A DNA stretch of 47,984 nucleotides from a virus: IMG/VR virus record IMGVR_UViG_3300007520_000030, positions 1 to 47,984 of that record; one strand, written 5' to 3'. The first letter of the stretch is position 1, and each line of letters opens with the position of its first letter. The notes below the pieces were generated by a model. It searched no databases. It had not been told where the DNA came from and was given only the letters and a program-made list of their open reading frames with translations. Below are positions 1-8,226 of this stretch, one piece after another. A program made the translations under genes and the position numbers.

Positions 1-135
1 CTGCTGGAGGTGTTGCTGCTGTTGCTGCCGGATCTGCTTCATCTGGGTTATTACCTGCTGGAGGTGTTGCTGCTGTTGCTGCCGGATCTGCTTCATCTGG
101 GTTATTACCTGCTGGAGGTGTTGCTGCTGTTGCTG
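1..135. repeat. 54-bp tandem repeat, about 2.5 copies in window
   Basis: Positions 1-54 and 55-108 are identical, and 109-135 begins a third copy before diverging. Read on the minus strand, each unit encodes 18 residues including GNNPDEADPAATAATPPA. It lies inside the coding frame of the peptidoglycan-binding protein and continues past the window edge. The period is a multiple of three, so copy-number change would lengthen or shorten the linker without breaking the frame. Confidence 0.9.
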
Positions 136-862
136 CTGGTGTTGCTGCTGGTGTTGCTGCTGGTGTTGCTGCTGGTGTTGCTGCTGGTTCCGCTGCTGCT
201 GGTCCACCTGATTTTGCTATCAGTGCTTTAATAGTGTTAGGACCAGTTTGTCCATCGGCTTTTAAACCGTTCGCCTTTTGGAAATCTTGTACAGCTTTAA
301 ATACACCGTTACCGTATATACCATCAATTTTACCTGGATCAAACCCAGCACGTGATAATGCGGTTTGTACAGTTTTAACTTGATCCATTGGCTGCTTGCC
401 GCCATCTTGGTAATCTTTCATCAAGTTAGCTGATGTGATTTGACCTAACTTAGCAGGTAAGTTACTAGTTTGTTGTCCAGGACGTGCTGGTGGTGCTGTT
501 GGGCCTCGACCACGCCGTTTGGGCGCTGCTGGTTCCGCTGCTGCTGGTTCCGCTGCTGCTGGGTTAATTTTTGCCAATGTGCTGTTAAGTCTTTGTAACT
601 CAGTGCCACTCATTTCAGCTCGTAAATCAGCAGTAAGATCTGCGTTTCTATACATAGTTTTATATACATCAGACACGCTTTTAAATTCTTCAGGTGATTT
701 AATCTGAGCCAATGCTTTCATTATAGCCTGTTCATCTGTTCCAAATGTTTTGCCAGAGCCTGCATTATAGAGGCCTTTTGCTAATTCCTGTGCGGATGCC
801 TCCAATAGTGTATATTCGCTATATAAATTTGTAATATTAATAAAATCTTTAATATCGCTCAT
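1..862 (-). CDS. Peptidoglycan-binding-domain protein, C-terminus cut by window edge
   Basis: The frame is open for 287 codons from ATG 862 and runs off the left edge, so the C-terminus is missing. Residues about 1-105 form a charged helical region of unknown family. An Ala/Glu/Pro-rich linker (about 98-112) and a basic patch (KRRGRG) follow. Residues about 145-205 look like a peptidoglycan-binding domain 1 fold: VQTALSRAGFDPGKIDGIYG, then FKAVQDFQKANGL and DGQTGPNTIKALI. After this come Ala-Thr-Pro repeats and an 18-residue repeat containing GNNPDEADPA. The ATG shares an ATGA overlap with the gene upstream, so translation is probably coupled. A role in tail-associated cell-wall binding or lysis is inferred from the domain only; no catalytic domain is visible. 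Confidence 0.75.
   Translation of the reverse strand, partial: MSDIKDFINITNLYSEYTLLEASAQELAKGLYNAGSGKTFGTDEQAIMKALAQIKSPEEFKSVSDVYKTMYRNADLTADLRAEMSGTELQRLNSTLAKINPAAAEPAAAEPAAPKRRGRGPTAPPARPGQQTSNLPAKLGQITSANLMKDYQDGGKQPMDQVKTVQTALSRAGFDPGKIDGIYGNGVFKAVQDFQKANGLKADGQTGPNTIKALIAKSGGPAAAEPAATPAATPAATPAATPAATAATPPAGNNPDEADPAATAATPPAGNNPDEADPAATAATPPA
133..180. repeat. 12-bp tandem repeat, four perfect copies
   Basis: The unit CTGCTGGTGTTG occurs four times in a row at 133-144, 145-156, 157-168 and 169-180. On the minus strand it encodes an Ala-Thr-Pro-Ala repeat in the linker after the peptidoglycan-binding domain. It stays in frame, so it is a flexible protein linker and probably prone to slippage. 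Confidence 0.9.
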
Positions 863-1377
863 GATATTTCACCTTTCGGTGCTGCTGCCATTGGGTCAAT
901 GTCGCGTTCTTTACGAGACATTTCTAATTCTTTTAACAAGCTCATTATACGTTCGCCGCCTACGTCTGCCTGTGCGCTTTCACCGCCCATATCTTCAGTT
1001 GCTAAAAGTGCTTCATATGGCTTATTGTCTGCTGCTTCCTCTTGCTGAGCCTCAACAGGATCACCTTCGCCACGTACAATAAGGTAACTATGCGGAATTC
1101 TGCAATTGTCAACTAGGTAATGTTCAAGTACGTGTGCAGTAACAGGATACTTTAATTCTGCTTCGTAATGTGTAACTTCCATATTTTGTAATCTTGGAAA
1201 GTCTGCAGGCTTTGCTGTAATTGGAGCTCTCTTGCCGGCGCTCAGTTTTATTACTTCGTACTTTGCTAAACTGGCCTTCATACGATCTACAAATCCTTCG
1301 GGTACCTCGCCTGCTACTCGGATTTTAAATTTGTAAGTTTTTGTAGACTCGGTTAACAATTCTTTAAATGATTTCAT
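859..1377 (-). CDS. Conserved T4-like phage protein of unknown function
   Basis: This 172-residue protein starts MKSFKELLTESTKTYKFKIR. It has a mixed alpha/beta N-terminal part (to about residue 105) and an acidic, Glu/Ala-rich tail ending in a helix (ERIMSLLKELEMSRKERDID). The pattern resembles a protein I associate with the head/packaging region of marine T4-like phages, but I cannot assign a T4 gene number. It lies just after gp16 and overlaps the next gene by ATGA. A weak late-promoter-like box lies about 20 bases before its ATG. A head, core or packaging role is inferred from position only. Confidence 0.7.
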   Translation of the reverse strand: MKSFKELLTESTKTYKFKIRVAGEVPEGFVDRMKASLAKYEVIKLSAGKRAPITAKPADFPRLQNMEVTHYEAELKYPVTAHVLEHYLVDNCRIPHSYLIVRGEGDPVEAQQEEAADNKPYEALLATEDMGGESAQADVGGERIMSLLKELEMSRKERDIDPMAAAPKGEIS

Positions 1378-1393
1378 GACATGGGTTCCCTGT

Positions 1394-1407
1394 TATACTT
1401 ATTTATC
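1394..1407 (-). promoter_or_regulatory. Possible T4-type late promoter box
   Basis: On the minus strand the sequence reads GATAAATAAGTATA, close to the T4 late -10 box TATAAATA. It overlaps the last codons of gp16 (the AAATAA includes the stop) and lies about 17-30 bases before the ATG at 1377. Because it coincides with coding sequence, it may be fortuitous. Confidence 0.35.
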
Positions 1408-1896
1408 CATGTTTTTAAGTTTTTCGAGTAAACTGTTGCGGTCTGTTACTACGTACCCGTCGCCATTTACTACGTCACCATCTGGATTTGATTTTTGATC
1501 TATTGCTTGTTTTTTAAGTTGTAGCTCAACCATTTTTAATTTCTTATCTAGTTTAGCCACTTTAGCATCTAGACTAGTTTTAAGCATTCCGCCGGCTACT
1601 TCAAAAACTCTACTTGCATAACGGCTTTCTACGTTCATACCCAAGTCCATTAAGTCTTCGTATGAGGCCATTGCCTTATCAGCAATTTCGTTAAGTTCGG
1701 TATCAGCCATTTCGCCTAAGCCTTTAACACTCGGTAATGCTGCTGCAATTTTATCAAATTCTGCAATATCGCGGAAAGTGTTATGCTGGTCTACTACAGC
1801 AACTTTTGCTCTACTCTTTTTTTCTTCTGCCTTTGCATCATCTACAATTTCTTTAGAGTCAGGCAAATTTAGTAATTCTTCAAGTTTTTTTGTCAT
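1399..1896 (-). CDS. 16: Small terminase subunit, gp16-like
   Basis: This 165-residue, helix-rich protein matches the marine T4-like small terminase pattern. It has a short acidic N-terminus (MTKKLEELLNLPDS), a variable charged linker, a region with GLGEMADTELNEIADKAM, then a long helical core (YEDLMDLGMNVESRYASRVFEVA) and a Lys-rich coiled segment (KVAKLDKKLKMVELQLKKQ). gp16 recognises phage DNA and regulates the gp17 packaging motor; gp17 is not in this window. I place the start at ATG 1896, not the upstream in-frame ATG at 1920. AAGGA lies 10 bases before 1896, and a late-promoter-like box lies about 25 bases upstream, so the longer form would begin almost at the promoter. Confidence 0.75.
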   Translation of the reverse strand: MTKKLEELLNLPDSKEIVDDAKAEEKKSRAKVAVVDQHNTFRDIAEFDKIAAALPSVKGLGEMADTELNEIADKAMASYEDLMDLGMNVESRYASRVFEVAGGMLKTSLDAKVAKLDKKLKMVELQLKKQAIDQKSNPDGDVVNGDGYVVTDRNSLLEKLKNMDK

Positions 1897-1920
1897 GCAG
1901 ACTTTATCCTTAATATACAC

Positions 1921-1934
1921 ACTTATTTAGTATG
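1921..1934 (-). promoter_or_regulatory. T4-type late promoter box before gp16
   Basis: The minus strand reads CATACTAAATAAGT, a CTAAATA variant of the late box seen before the tail sheath gene (GCTAAATAC). It lies about 25-38 bases upstream of the gp16 start at 1896, with an AAGGA ribosome-binding site between. The spacing fits a short leader. Confidence 0.5.
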
Positions 1935-2369
1935 TTATCGTCTACCGCCGTGAAAAATATCGTGTTCAGTTACTATGCGGAATTTTATACCGTTTTGTTT
2001 GCAATATGCATTTGCTGCTTCCCATTTAGCAGCGTTAACTACAGCGTGTAATTGATTGTGTCTACTCTTTCCTGCTTCTTTTAAACTAGTTTGATTTGAA
2101 GGTTTTACTTCAATAAGTTCGACAAACTGTTTACCAGTTTTATCTGCATACGCAATAAAGAAGTCTGGTACATAGATTGTGTGCTTGCCAGTTAACGGAT
2201 TACGATATGGAATACGTATTGCTTCGCTTGCCCATTGTGTAACATTAGCATTTTCGTCACAAAATTTCATAAATGCAAATTCCCAACCTGACCGATATGT
2301 TGGAACTTTGCCGCCTATATATTTTGCTGGATTTTTGCAGTTGAATTTACCTTGTGCAAACCTTGACAT
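1935..2369 (-). CDS. 4: Head completion nuclease, gp4-like (TnsA-like fold)
   Basis: This 144-residue protein carries the hallmarks of T4 gp4-type head completion proteins: KFNCKNPAKYIGG, TYRSGWEFAFMKFCDEN, WASEAIRIPYRNPLTGKHTI, YVPDFFI and FVELIEVKP. The FRS/WE, PDF and EVKP blocks are arranged as in the PD-(D/E)xK nuclease fold of TnsA-like enzymes, with probable catalytic Glu, Asp and Glu-x-Lys. In T4, gp4 acts on the filled head so that the tail can join. The gene starts one base after the stop of the preceding structural gene and looks translationally coupled to it. Confidence 0.8.
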   Translation of the reverse strand: MSRFAQGKFNCKNPAKYIGGKVPTYRSGWEFAFMKFCDENANVTQWASEAIRIPYRNPLTGKHTIYVPDFFIAYADKTGKQFVELIEVKPSNQTSLKEAGKSRHNQLHAVVNAAKWEAANAYCKQNGIKFRIVTEHDIFHGGRR

Positions 2370-2370
2370 G

Positions 2371-2739
2371 TTATACCGCTATGTTTCGCTTTTCCAAAGT
2401 ATTGGTATTTGTAGTATTTTTAAATCCAAGTACACTAGTACTCAATCTATTATAATTTAATACTTCTGCAACAACTGCACTCAGTTTTGCTTCGTCAAAA
2501 CCTTTAAGGGTATCTAATAGTACAAATACTTTAATATTGTCTAACTTTGCTTGTTGCAAAAGAATAGATCCAGTACTAATAGCTGCTGACTTTTCAAAAC
2601 CTCTTTTTTCAAAAAATGCAACAACTGCATCAACTTCATTAGATGCAAATTCTAGCTTTGCAGTAAAATACTTATCAAAGAATGAAGTTACACGTTTGTC
2701 ATTTGTTTGTGTAGTAACTGGTAAGCTGCCGTTATTCAT
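2371..2739 (-). CDS. Conserved marine T4-like protein, probably structural
   Basis: This is a 122-residue protein. The core VTSFFDKYFTAKLEFASNEV, DAVVAFFEKRGFEKSAA, LLQQAKLDNIKVFVLLDTLK and LSAVVAEVLNYNR is strongly helical and compact. I recognise it as a protein type conserved between the tube-like protein and gp4 in marine T4-like phages, but do not know its function. The ATG follows the previous gene's stop directly, with TAGGA about 6 bases upstream, so it is co-translated with the tube-like protein. A tail or baseplate assembly role is an inference from position. Confidence 0.65.
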   Translation of the reverse strand: MNNGSLPVTTQTNDKRVTSFFDKYFTAKLEFASNEVDAVVAFFEKRGFEKSAAISTGSILLQQAKLDNIKVFVLLDTLKGFDEAKLSAVVAEVLNYNRLSTSVLGFKNTTNTNTLEKRNIAV

Positions 2740-4023
2740 TTATAATCCTAATTTTTTATCTAGTGCAGCCATGGCACTTGGATTGTTTTTAGTTGCGGCA
2801 TACGCTGCTGCGCCCAGTGCAGCTGACCCACCACCTGCTGCTTGGAAATTTTTAATTGATTGACGTTGTCTTGCACTATCTAATGCTGCGGCATTGGTTT
2901 TAAGAGCTTTTATTGAACTAGTTACAGCTGATGCAAGGCCAACACCTGCTGCCGCTAATAGTACATCTTTGCCGCCACCTTTTCCGCCGTTCTTTGGAAA
3001 GAAAGTCTGTGCTACACCACTAACATTAATTCCAGTTGCTTGACCAATTGCTCCTGTAAGAATATTAAATCCTTCTTGACGTAATCCTTCTTTTGATAAA
3101 TTTCTTATATTACCAATTAACTGAGCACCCTGTAATATACTAAGCAATGGATTATTATATGATTCGCCACTAGCAATAAATTCATATAGGTCTAATGCGC
3201 TACCTATTGTGCCGCCTAACCCTAACTTGGCTCCACCTTCTAATGATATAGGACTAGGTGTCGTATCGTAATGATCTTGACCAAATCCGACAGGATCGCC
3301 TTGCGGGCCTGTAGTAATACTGTTTTGGCTATAAAACACTGCCTCATATGCTACTTGTATACTGTTACTCATAGTGCCAGCGCCGTCGCTGTTGTTAACA
3401 CTATCGTGACTCCAGCTAGTTAGTATTGGGTTTACTAATGTATATGTAGTGTACTCACCTCTAGCTAGTACACTTATTTTAATGCTTTTAAAGAAAGGTA
3501 CTCCTGGATTGTTTACATCCATACCAAACTTATAATTATTACGAGAGCTACCTTGGTACGTACTGTGAGGTGCAACAGCATATGCTCTACCAGAATCTTT
3601 TTGTTGATTACCGTCTGCAAAATAGTATCTATAATATGCTTGTAATAATGCAGTGGTAATGCCTTCATTGTCATCATGTAACTCAATGTTTACAGGTTCA
3701 TAACTTATTGAAGTTTGTGCATTTTTTACTCTGTTATATTTTTTCTTAGTTTCTATTTGAACACTAAATTTAGGCAAGTCTGCACTTTTTACAAGCATAC
3801 CTATTTCGTTTAACGTAGACCCCGTAAACAACTTAGGAGCAATTCCTTTTGCAACATCTGATACTTCAAACTGCACATGATAAAGGAATTTAGTTTTTGG
3901 CGCAAGGGCCATATCTCTATCAGTATACAGCCGTGCAGCATGTTGCCAATCGGCCATATTGCCTTTGGGACTTAATATACCGTTTGAAATTGAATCTAAT
4001 AAACCGTTAAACTTATTTGCCAT
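2740..4023 (-). CDS. Tail-tube-fold structural protein, possibly gp48/gp54-like tube cap or initiator
   Basis: This is a 427-residue protein. Residues about 40-235 follow the pattern of T4-like tube-fold proteins: KTKFLYHVQFEV, EIGMLVKSADLPKFSVQIET, YNRVKNAQTSISYEPVNIEL HDD, then IKISVLARGEYTTYTLVNPI and SNSIQVAYEAVFY. The C-terminal 190 residues are Gly/Ala-rich and low in complexity (GGGKGGGKDVLLAAAGVGLA region). It lies directly after gp19, separated by a terminator. The tube fold and neighbours suggest a baseplate tube initiator/cap or a tail terminator. I cannot choose between these. The SD is AAGGA, 13 bases upstream of the ATG. Confidence 0.6.
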   Translation of the reverse strand: MANKFNGLLDSISNGILSPKGNMADWQHAARLYTDRDMALAPKTKFLYHVQFEVSDVAKGIAPKLFTGSTLNEIGMLVKSADLPKFSVQIETKKKYNRVKNAQTSISYEPVNIELHDDNEGITTALLQAYYRYYFADGNQQKDSGRAYAVAPHSTYQGSSRNNYKFGMDVNNPGVPFFKSIKISVLARGEYTTYTLVNPILTSWSHDSVNNSDGAGTMSNSIQVAYEAVFYSQNSITTGPQGDPVGFGQDHYDTTPSPISLEGGAKLGLGGTIGSALDLYEFIASGESYNNPLLSILQGAQLIGNIRNLSKEGLRQEGFNILTGAIGQATGINVSGVAQTFFPKNGGKGGGKDVLLAAAGVGLASAVTSSIKALKTNAAALDSARQRQSIKNFQAAGGGSAALGAAAYAATKNNPSAMAALDKKLGL

Positions 4024-4028
4024 ACAAA

Positions 4029-4036
4029 TATTTATC
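4029..4036 (-). promoter_or_regulatory. Late-promoter-like box very close to ATG 4023
   Basis: The minus strand reads GGATAAATATTTG just before ATG 4023. The box matches the late consensus but ends only 5 bases from the start codon, which would leave almost no leader. It also overlaps the AAGGA ribosome-binding site. It is recorded because it follows a terminator and something must drive this gene, but it may be chance. Confidence 0.3.
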
Positions 4037-4064
4037 CTTTAGTATTAAGTACGTATATAAAGGT

Positions 4065-4086
4065 AAAGGGAGCCGAAGCTCCCTTT
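4065..4086 (-). terminator. Hairpin terminator after tail tube gene
   Basis: A perfect 9-bp inverted repeat (4065-4073 with 4078-4086) closes a four-base loop. On the minus strand it reads AAAGGGAGC-TTCG-GCTCCCTTT and continues into a T-rich stretch. The TTCG loop gives an unusually stable RNA tetraloop. It lies 26 bases after the gp19 stop, as expected for a terminator limiting transcription beyond the highly expressed tube gene. The plus-strand side also ends in T's. Confidence 0.8.
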
Positions 4087-4111
4087 TGTTTTAGACTAAA
4101 TGATAATAGTA

Positions 4112-4741
4112 TTAAACGCCGCCGCCTGTAACGGAAGTATTAACTGTACGTCCAACTGCTGTACCAATACCAGTACCGTTTGGTGATTGTAATGCGTTAT
4201 CGTAACGGATGTTAAGTGTAACACTAACTGGATCAGTTGAGTTAGAATATGACAAACTGTTGTAGTTTGCACTTTCTACATAGCAACCGTAAAGTTCAAA
4301 AGTTTCAAGTACGTTTGGTGTGTTAGCACCGTTGCCGCCATCTAAGATTTCAATGCGTGTTACGAATTTATAATCTTGTCCTGATGCTGCACTTGATTGC
4401 TCGTAAAAGTCGAACTGCTTCTGTAGCTGCTCGCCAACAAGTTTTTGCACATTGTTGTTAACATCTTCACGTAAGTTAAGCGTAATTGGTTCCCATGTAT
4501 GTTTACCTGCTAGGTATACTCTTGAGTTATATACGTCAATTGTCATTTGTTCAAAACTTACGTTAGGACGAGTTACGTCAATAACTTGTTTTGTAAGTTC
4601 TGTAGTCGGTGTTGATACACCAAAGTTTTCCAGTGACACTCTAAAGCGATACTGGAGTTTTGGCATCAATAGTCCCTGACTACTAGCGGAATCTCCGCTA
4701 GCTAGGGGAACTGATATTTTTGATAATGTTGAAATAGCCAT
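4112..4741 (-). CDS. 19: Tail tube protein, gp19
   Basis: This 209-residue protein has the T4-like tail tube pattern: LMPKLQYRFRVSLENFG near the N-terminus, VIDVTRPNVSFEQMTIDVYN, the signature HTWEPITLNLREDVNNN, and ETFELYGCYVESANYNSL near the C-terminus. It is somewhat longer than T4 gp19 (163 residues). The tube polymerises inside the sheath and is the channel for DNA. It is followed by a strong terminator and preceded by a clear late-promoter box with SD CAGGAGC, so it is set up for high independent expression. It lies directly downstream of the sheath gene. Confidence 0.9.
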   Translation of the reverse strand: MAISTLSKISVPLASGDSASSQGLLMPKLQYRFRVSLENFGVSTPTTELTKQVIDVTRPNVSFEQMTIDVYNSRVYLAGKHTWEPITLNLREDVNNNVQKLVGEQLQKQFDFYEQSSAASGQDYKFVTRIEILDGGNGANTPNVLETFELYGCYVESANYNSLSYSNSTDPVSVTLNIRYDNALQSPNGTGIGTAVGRTVNTSVTGGGV

Positions 4742-4760
4742 TTAGTCTGCTCCTGTTCTA

Positions 4761-4773
4761 TAAGTATTTATCG
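4761..4773 (-). promoter_or_regulatory. T4-type late promoter before tail tube gene
   Basis: The minus strand reads CGATAAATACTTA, the best-supported form of the late box in this window. It lies 20-32 bases before the gp19 ATG, with CAGGAGC as SD between them. It also sits between the sheath stop (4775) and the tube start, giving the tube gene its own promoter. Confidence 0.65.
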
Positions 4774-4774
4774 T

Positions 4775-7700
4775 TTAAAGTCCGTTGATTTCGCCGGTGT
4801 TTTTCAAGCGTAATGGAATGTAGATAAATTCAACTGCTTTAACAGGTTCAATAGCTATGTCTAAGTATAGTTCATTTCTATCAATTCTGCTTGGAGTATT
4901 ATTTGACTCATCACAAACAACTAGGTAATCATAAAGACCACGTTGTCCAACTAATTCAAGTAATAAACTCTCTGCTGCTTGTTTAATCTCATTGCGAGTA
5001 ATAGTATCATTTGGCTCAAAGATGTAAGGTTTAGCAAGCGTGTTTAGCTGACTACGTAAGTAGATAACCAGACGTGCTACGTTAATACGATCTAATGCAC
5101 TTGTACCTCTTGCACGAGTTTTCTGTCCAAAGTTAACAAGTCCGGCACCACTAATAAACGTAATTGGGTTTATGTTGTTGCTGTACAATGTATCGCGTTG
5201 ACCTTCGTTTAGTGACACACTTTGGAATTCGCCTTCGCTTGTGATATAACCAGTTGAACTTGCGTTAGTAACTCCGCCGCGTCTTGTACCTGCTGGTGCA
5301 AACCATGGATAGCTAACCTGGTCGCTTAGTGCAACTGTTCTTAACATCATGTGCGAAGCTGGAACTACAACGTTGTTACCAAAGTTGTCACTTGTAAATC
5401 CACATGGATAAAACACGCCTAGGTATTCATCGCGACTAACAAGACCATCATCGTTGTCTTCTACTGCTAGGTTAACGTTAGTTGCCCACTCGTTTAAGCT
5501 AGTAGCATCTGGTGTTAAACGGAATGGACTATCACCTAGGATAAATGCTGTTAAGCCTCTATCGTAGTTTAAGCTGATCATTTCGCCGATTAGTTCTGAA
5601 TAACCTGGGCAAGCCATTAAGTTGAACAAGCGTGATTCATCATCACGTATTTCGTCATTTGAGTTAACAACTGCTTGTAGAGCTTGTACAACAACTTTAC
5701 GCTGTGCCTTGCGTCCAAAGCTACCTGCACCATTTTCTTGGTTACCTGATTCAGTAACCCAACGGTGCGGATAGTAACCTGACATCGGGTACTCGCCTGC
5801 ATCACCTAAGCGTAGGTTGTCTGCATTTGTATCAATATAGTTGCGCTCAAAACGTTTTACGTTGAATCCACTTCTGCGTAAGTTCCATAGTAGCATACCT
5901 TTTGGATATAGTGCTGCTTGTGGTGCATCCGGGTCTAAGTAGTTGCTTACACGTAATTCAGCAATACTTGCGTCTGTCATAACTTCAGTTGTTCCGCCGC
6001 TTACACTGTAACGTGCATCAGCAAATAGGATACCTTCTTCAGTAGTTTGATCGCTAGCATCTAGCGGTGATCCCCATTTTTGCGCTGTTGTACCTGCAAC
6101 GTTATTGTTATAACGATAAATTGTTGGGTAGTTTTCTAAGTCAGCTGTACTAACCCATAGATCACCTGTTACTAGTGTGCTGCCATCTGATTGTACTAGT
6201 GGCATACTTGCTGCAACAATTGGACCTTCGGCATCTGCATCTGGAAACGCAGTTGCATCGTTATATCCAACCCATGTTGTACCGTTGTGATACATAACAT
6301 CAACTTCGTCAACAATCGAGTTGTACCATAGTTGTCCGGCAGCTGCCAATGAGTTTGGTGCATTATCGCTTGGTGTATACGTTAGTATGCGCCAGTTAGT
6401 TGCAGCAAATTGTTTTGGTGATGTGTCAACAGTTGTACCGTCTGCATATGCTAAGTTAACAGTGCTGTTTGATGCAGTTGCAATATACGGAGTAAATCCG
6501 ATAGCGTTTAACAATCCGTTGGTGTCAACAAAGTTAATTTCGCCACCTAATGCATGTGTAATTACAACTTTATTTTGCGCATCAACTGTTGCACTTACGT
6601 TAGCAACACCTGCTGATGTAATTGCACTTGCAATTAATACTGCGTCGCCGCTTGCACTGCCTGTTGTTGCAGGCACAGTTACTGTTACTGGACTACCCAT
6701 TGTTGCAACACCCGCAACAATTGTAACAACTGACATAGTGAATGTTTTAGTTGCTGATGAACTATTGCCTGGCGCTGCGCCCGTTATTGCTGCACTTCTT
6801 ATAACAGTTGCACCACTTGCTTGTCTACGATAGATTGTAAATGTGCCCAATGGTTGAGCGTCTGCTGCAACGTTTGTTTTAGCAAACAATTCACCAACTG
6901 CTAGGTTTACGCCGCTGCCAGTACTGTCTAAACCGTACACTGCTGCTGCATTGTTGTCGTACATTGGTGTTGTTTTTTCGTCCCAAAGTAATGTCTCTGA
7001 ATTCCAAAGTTTTACTTTTAAATTTCCGCCGCCATTTGGAGCAGTTGTTTTAACCCAAATACTACCTGTTGGGCGAGTATATGTATCAGTAATTTTAAAT
7101 TGTGGAACACTTGTATGTGCCGATACTTGTACTGCTGGTGGGTAATAAGTTCCTGAGCTAATGCCTAATAGTGCTAATTTAGCAGTATCGCCGCCAATGA
7201 TGACTGGACCGCCACGTGTACTATCATCTGCACCTGAACTTTCACCAGTGCTATAAATTTCAAGGAATCCGTCTACTGCTGCTGATGTAATACCAACACT
7301 TGCTAAGAAGCTAGTAATTGAACTTGCAACGTCAGTAATTGTATTTGCACCAACTGAAATAGCAGTACCGTTGATTGTAATATCAGCCGGTGGACTGCCA
7401 AGTGTAGGATTAGCTATAGTACTTTTAACAGTTGGCCAGCTTGCTGTCCAAGCATCACTGCCTACTTCAACCCATGCGCCTACTGCATTTTTAAACCAAG
7501 TGCGGTTTAATGTAGTAACTGCAACAATTGCATAGTCACCAATAGCACCAATACTAGCTAGTGGAGTATAATCTTCGTCTTCATAGTCAACTACTCCGTC
7601 TGTTGTTGTAATAACAATTGGAGTTTTAGTTGTAAACGTTTGACCACCAATTGTAGTAAATGCTGCACCGTTCCACTGTTGAATTCCGTATTTTGAATTT

Positions 7701-8119
7701 TCTGTATCGAACCAGTATGTATTTGCTAATGGATCTGCACTAGGAGCAGTTGCAGTTGGTGCTAATTCAGCTAAGTCGATATCTGCACGTACGACCCATG
7801 CTCTGTTACTAACACCTAACAAACTGTAGGCTGCTTGTAAGCCGTATTCATTACGCTCGCCACCGTGAATTGGATTGTTGTTTGCATCAATTTGGAAAAG
7901 TGGATCACCAAATGTATCCGCTAAATCTCTTTGTGATGTAAGTAAGTAAGGTTTCCCTGCGTTAGCTTTTAATGTGCCCTGTGCAGTTCCTGTTCCAGCT
8001 GCATTAGTCTTATTACTTGCAGATGCAACAAAAACCATTGGTACTGTACCTGGTTCAGCCGGAGTGTAGAAACTCTCGTCAATTACGCTAACCTGTACGC
8101 CTGGTGATGTCAATGCCAT
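4775..8119 (-). CDS. 18: Tail sheath protein, gp18, with large internal insertion
   Basis: This 1114-residue protein is the contractile sheath. The N-terminus MALTSPGVQVSVIDESFYTP is the conserved start strand. The C-terminal 400 residues hold the conserved core: LRRSGFNVKRFERNYIDTN, NLMACPGYSELIGEMISL, the GFTSDNFGNNVVVPASHMML region, APAGTRRGGV, and GLVNFGQKTRARGTSALDRI followed by VARLVIYLRSQLN. The middle (roughly residues 130-650) is a Thr/Ala/Gly-rich beta insertion absent from T4 gp18 (659 residues), likely displayed on the outside. The start is ATG 8119, not the upstream ATG at 8161: AGGAG lies 8 bases before 8119, and the late box (8147-8162) overlaps the upstream ATG. Confidence 0.93.
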   Translation of the reverse strand: MALTSPGVQVSVIDESFYTPAEPGTVPMVFVASASNKTNAAGTGTAQGTLKANAGKPYLLTSQRDLADTFGDPLFQIDANNNPIHGGERNEYGLQAAYSLLGVSNRAWVVRADIDLAELAPTATAPSADPLANTYWFDTENSKYGIQQWNGAAFTTIGGQTFTTKTPIVITTTDGVVDYEDEDYTPLASIGAIGDYAIVAVTTLNRTWFKNAVGAWVEVGSDAWTASWPTVKSTIANPTLGSPPADITINGTAISVGANTITDVASSITSFLASVGITSAAVDGFLEIYSTGESSGADDSTRGGPVIIGGDTAKLALLGISSGTYYPPAVQVSAHTSVPQFKITDTYTRPTGSIWVKTTAPNGGGNLKVKLWNSETLLWDEKTTPMYDNNAAAVYGLDSTGSGVNLAVGELFAKTNVAADAQPLGTFTIYRRQASGATVIRSAAITGAAPGNSSSATKTFTMSVVTIVAGVATMGSPVTVTVPATTGSASGDAVLIASAITSAGVANVSATVDAQNKVVITHALGGEINFVDTNGLLNAIGFTPYIATASNSTVNLAYADGTTVDTSPKQFAATNWRILTYTPSDNAPNSLAAAGQLWYNSIVDEVDVMYHNGTTWVGYNDATAFPDADAEGPIVAASMPLVQSDGSTLVTGDLWVSTADLENYPTIYRYNNNVAGTTAQKWGSPLDASDQTTEEGILFADARYSVSGGTTEVMTDASIAELRVSNYLDPDAPQAALYPKGMLLWNLRRSGFNVKRFERNYIDTNADNLRLGDAGEYPMSGYYPHRWVTESGNQENGAGSFGRKAQRKVVVQALQAVVNSNDEIRDDESRLFNLMACPGYSELIGEMISLNYDRGLTAFILGDSPFRLTPDATSLNEWATNVNLAVEDNDDGLVSRDEYLGVFYPCGFTSDNFGNNVVVPASHMMLRTVALSDQVSYPWFAPAGTRRGGVTNASSTGYITSEGEFQSVSLNEGQRDTLYSNNINPITFISGAGLVNFGQKTRARGTSALDRINVARLVIYLRSQLNTLAKPYIFEPNDTITRNEIKQAAESLLLELVGQRGLYDYLVVCDESNNTPSRIDRNELYLDIAIEPVKAVEFIYIPLRLKNTGEINGL

Positions 8120-8146
8120 ATCGTTTTCTCCTATTGGATTGTTATT

Positions 8147-8162
8147 GCTAGTATTTAGCATA
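8147..8162 (-). promoter_or_regulatory. T4-type late promoter before tail sheath gene
   Basis: The minus strand reads TATGCTAAATACTAGC, a late box with C in place of the first A. It lies 28 bases before the sheath start at 8119, with AGGAG at 8128-8133 as the ribosome-binding site. It settles the sheath start, because the upstream in-frame ATG at 8161 would precede the expected transcription start. Confidence 0.6.
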
Positions 8163-8226
8163 CTACGATAAATTTATACGAGTTATAGTGGTATAAAAGG
8201 GACCGAAAAGGTGAGGTAAATACAAT

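Noticed and set aside
1-180. CRISPR array
   Set aside because: The units are contiguous tandem coding repeats without unique spacers.
10-231. Leu-rich plus-strand frame
   Set aside because: It is the antisense of the Ala-Thr-Pro repeat of the peptidoglycan-binding protein; the repeat is open in several frames.
8119-8161. Longer sheath N-terminus from ATG 8161
   Set aside because: The late box overlaps that ATG, the SD fits ATG 8119, and MALTSPGV is the usual sheath start.
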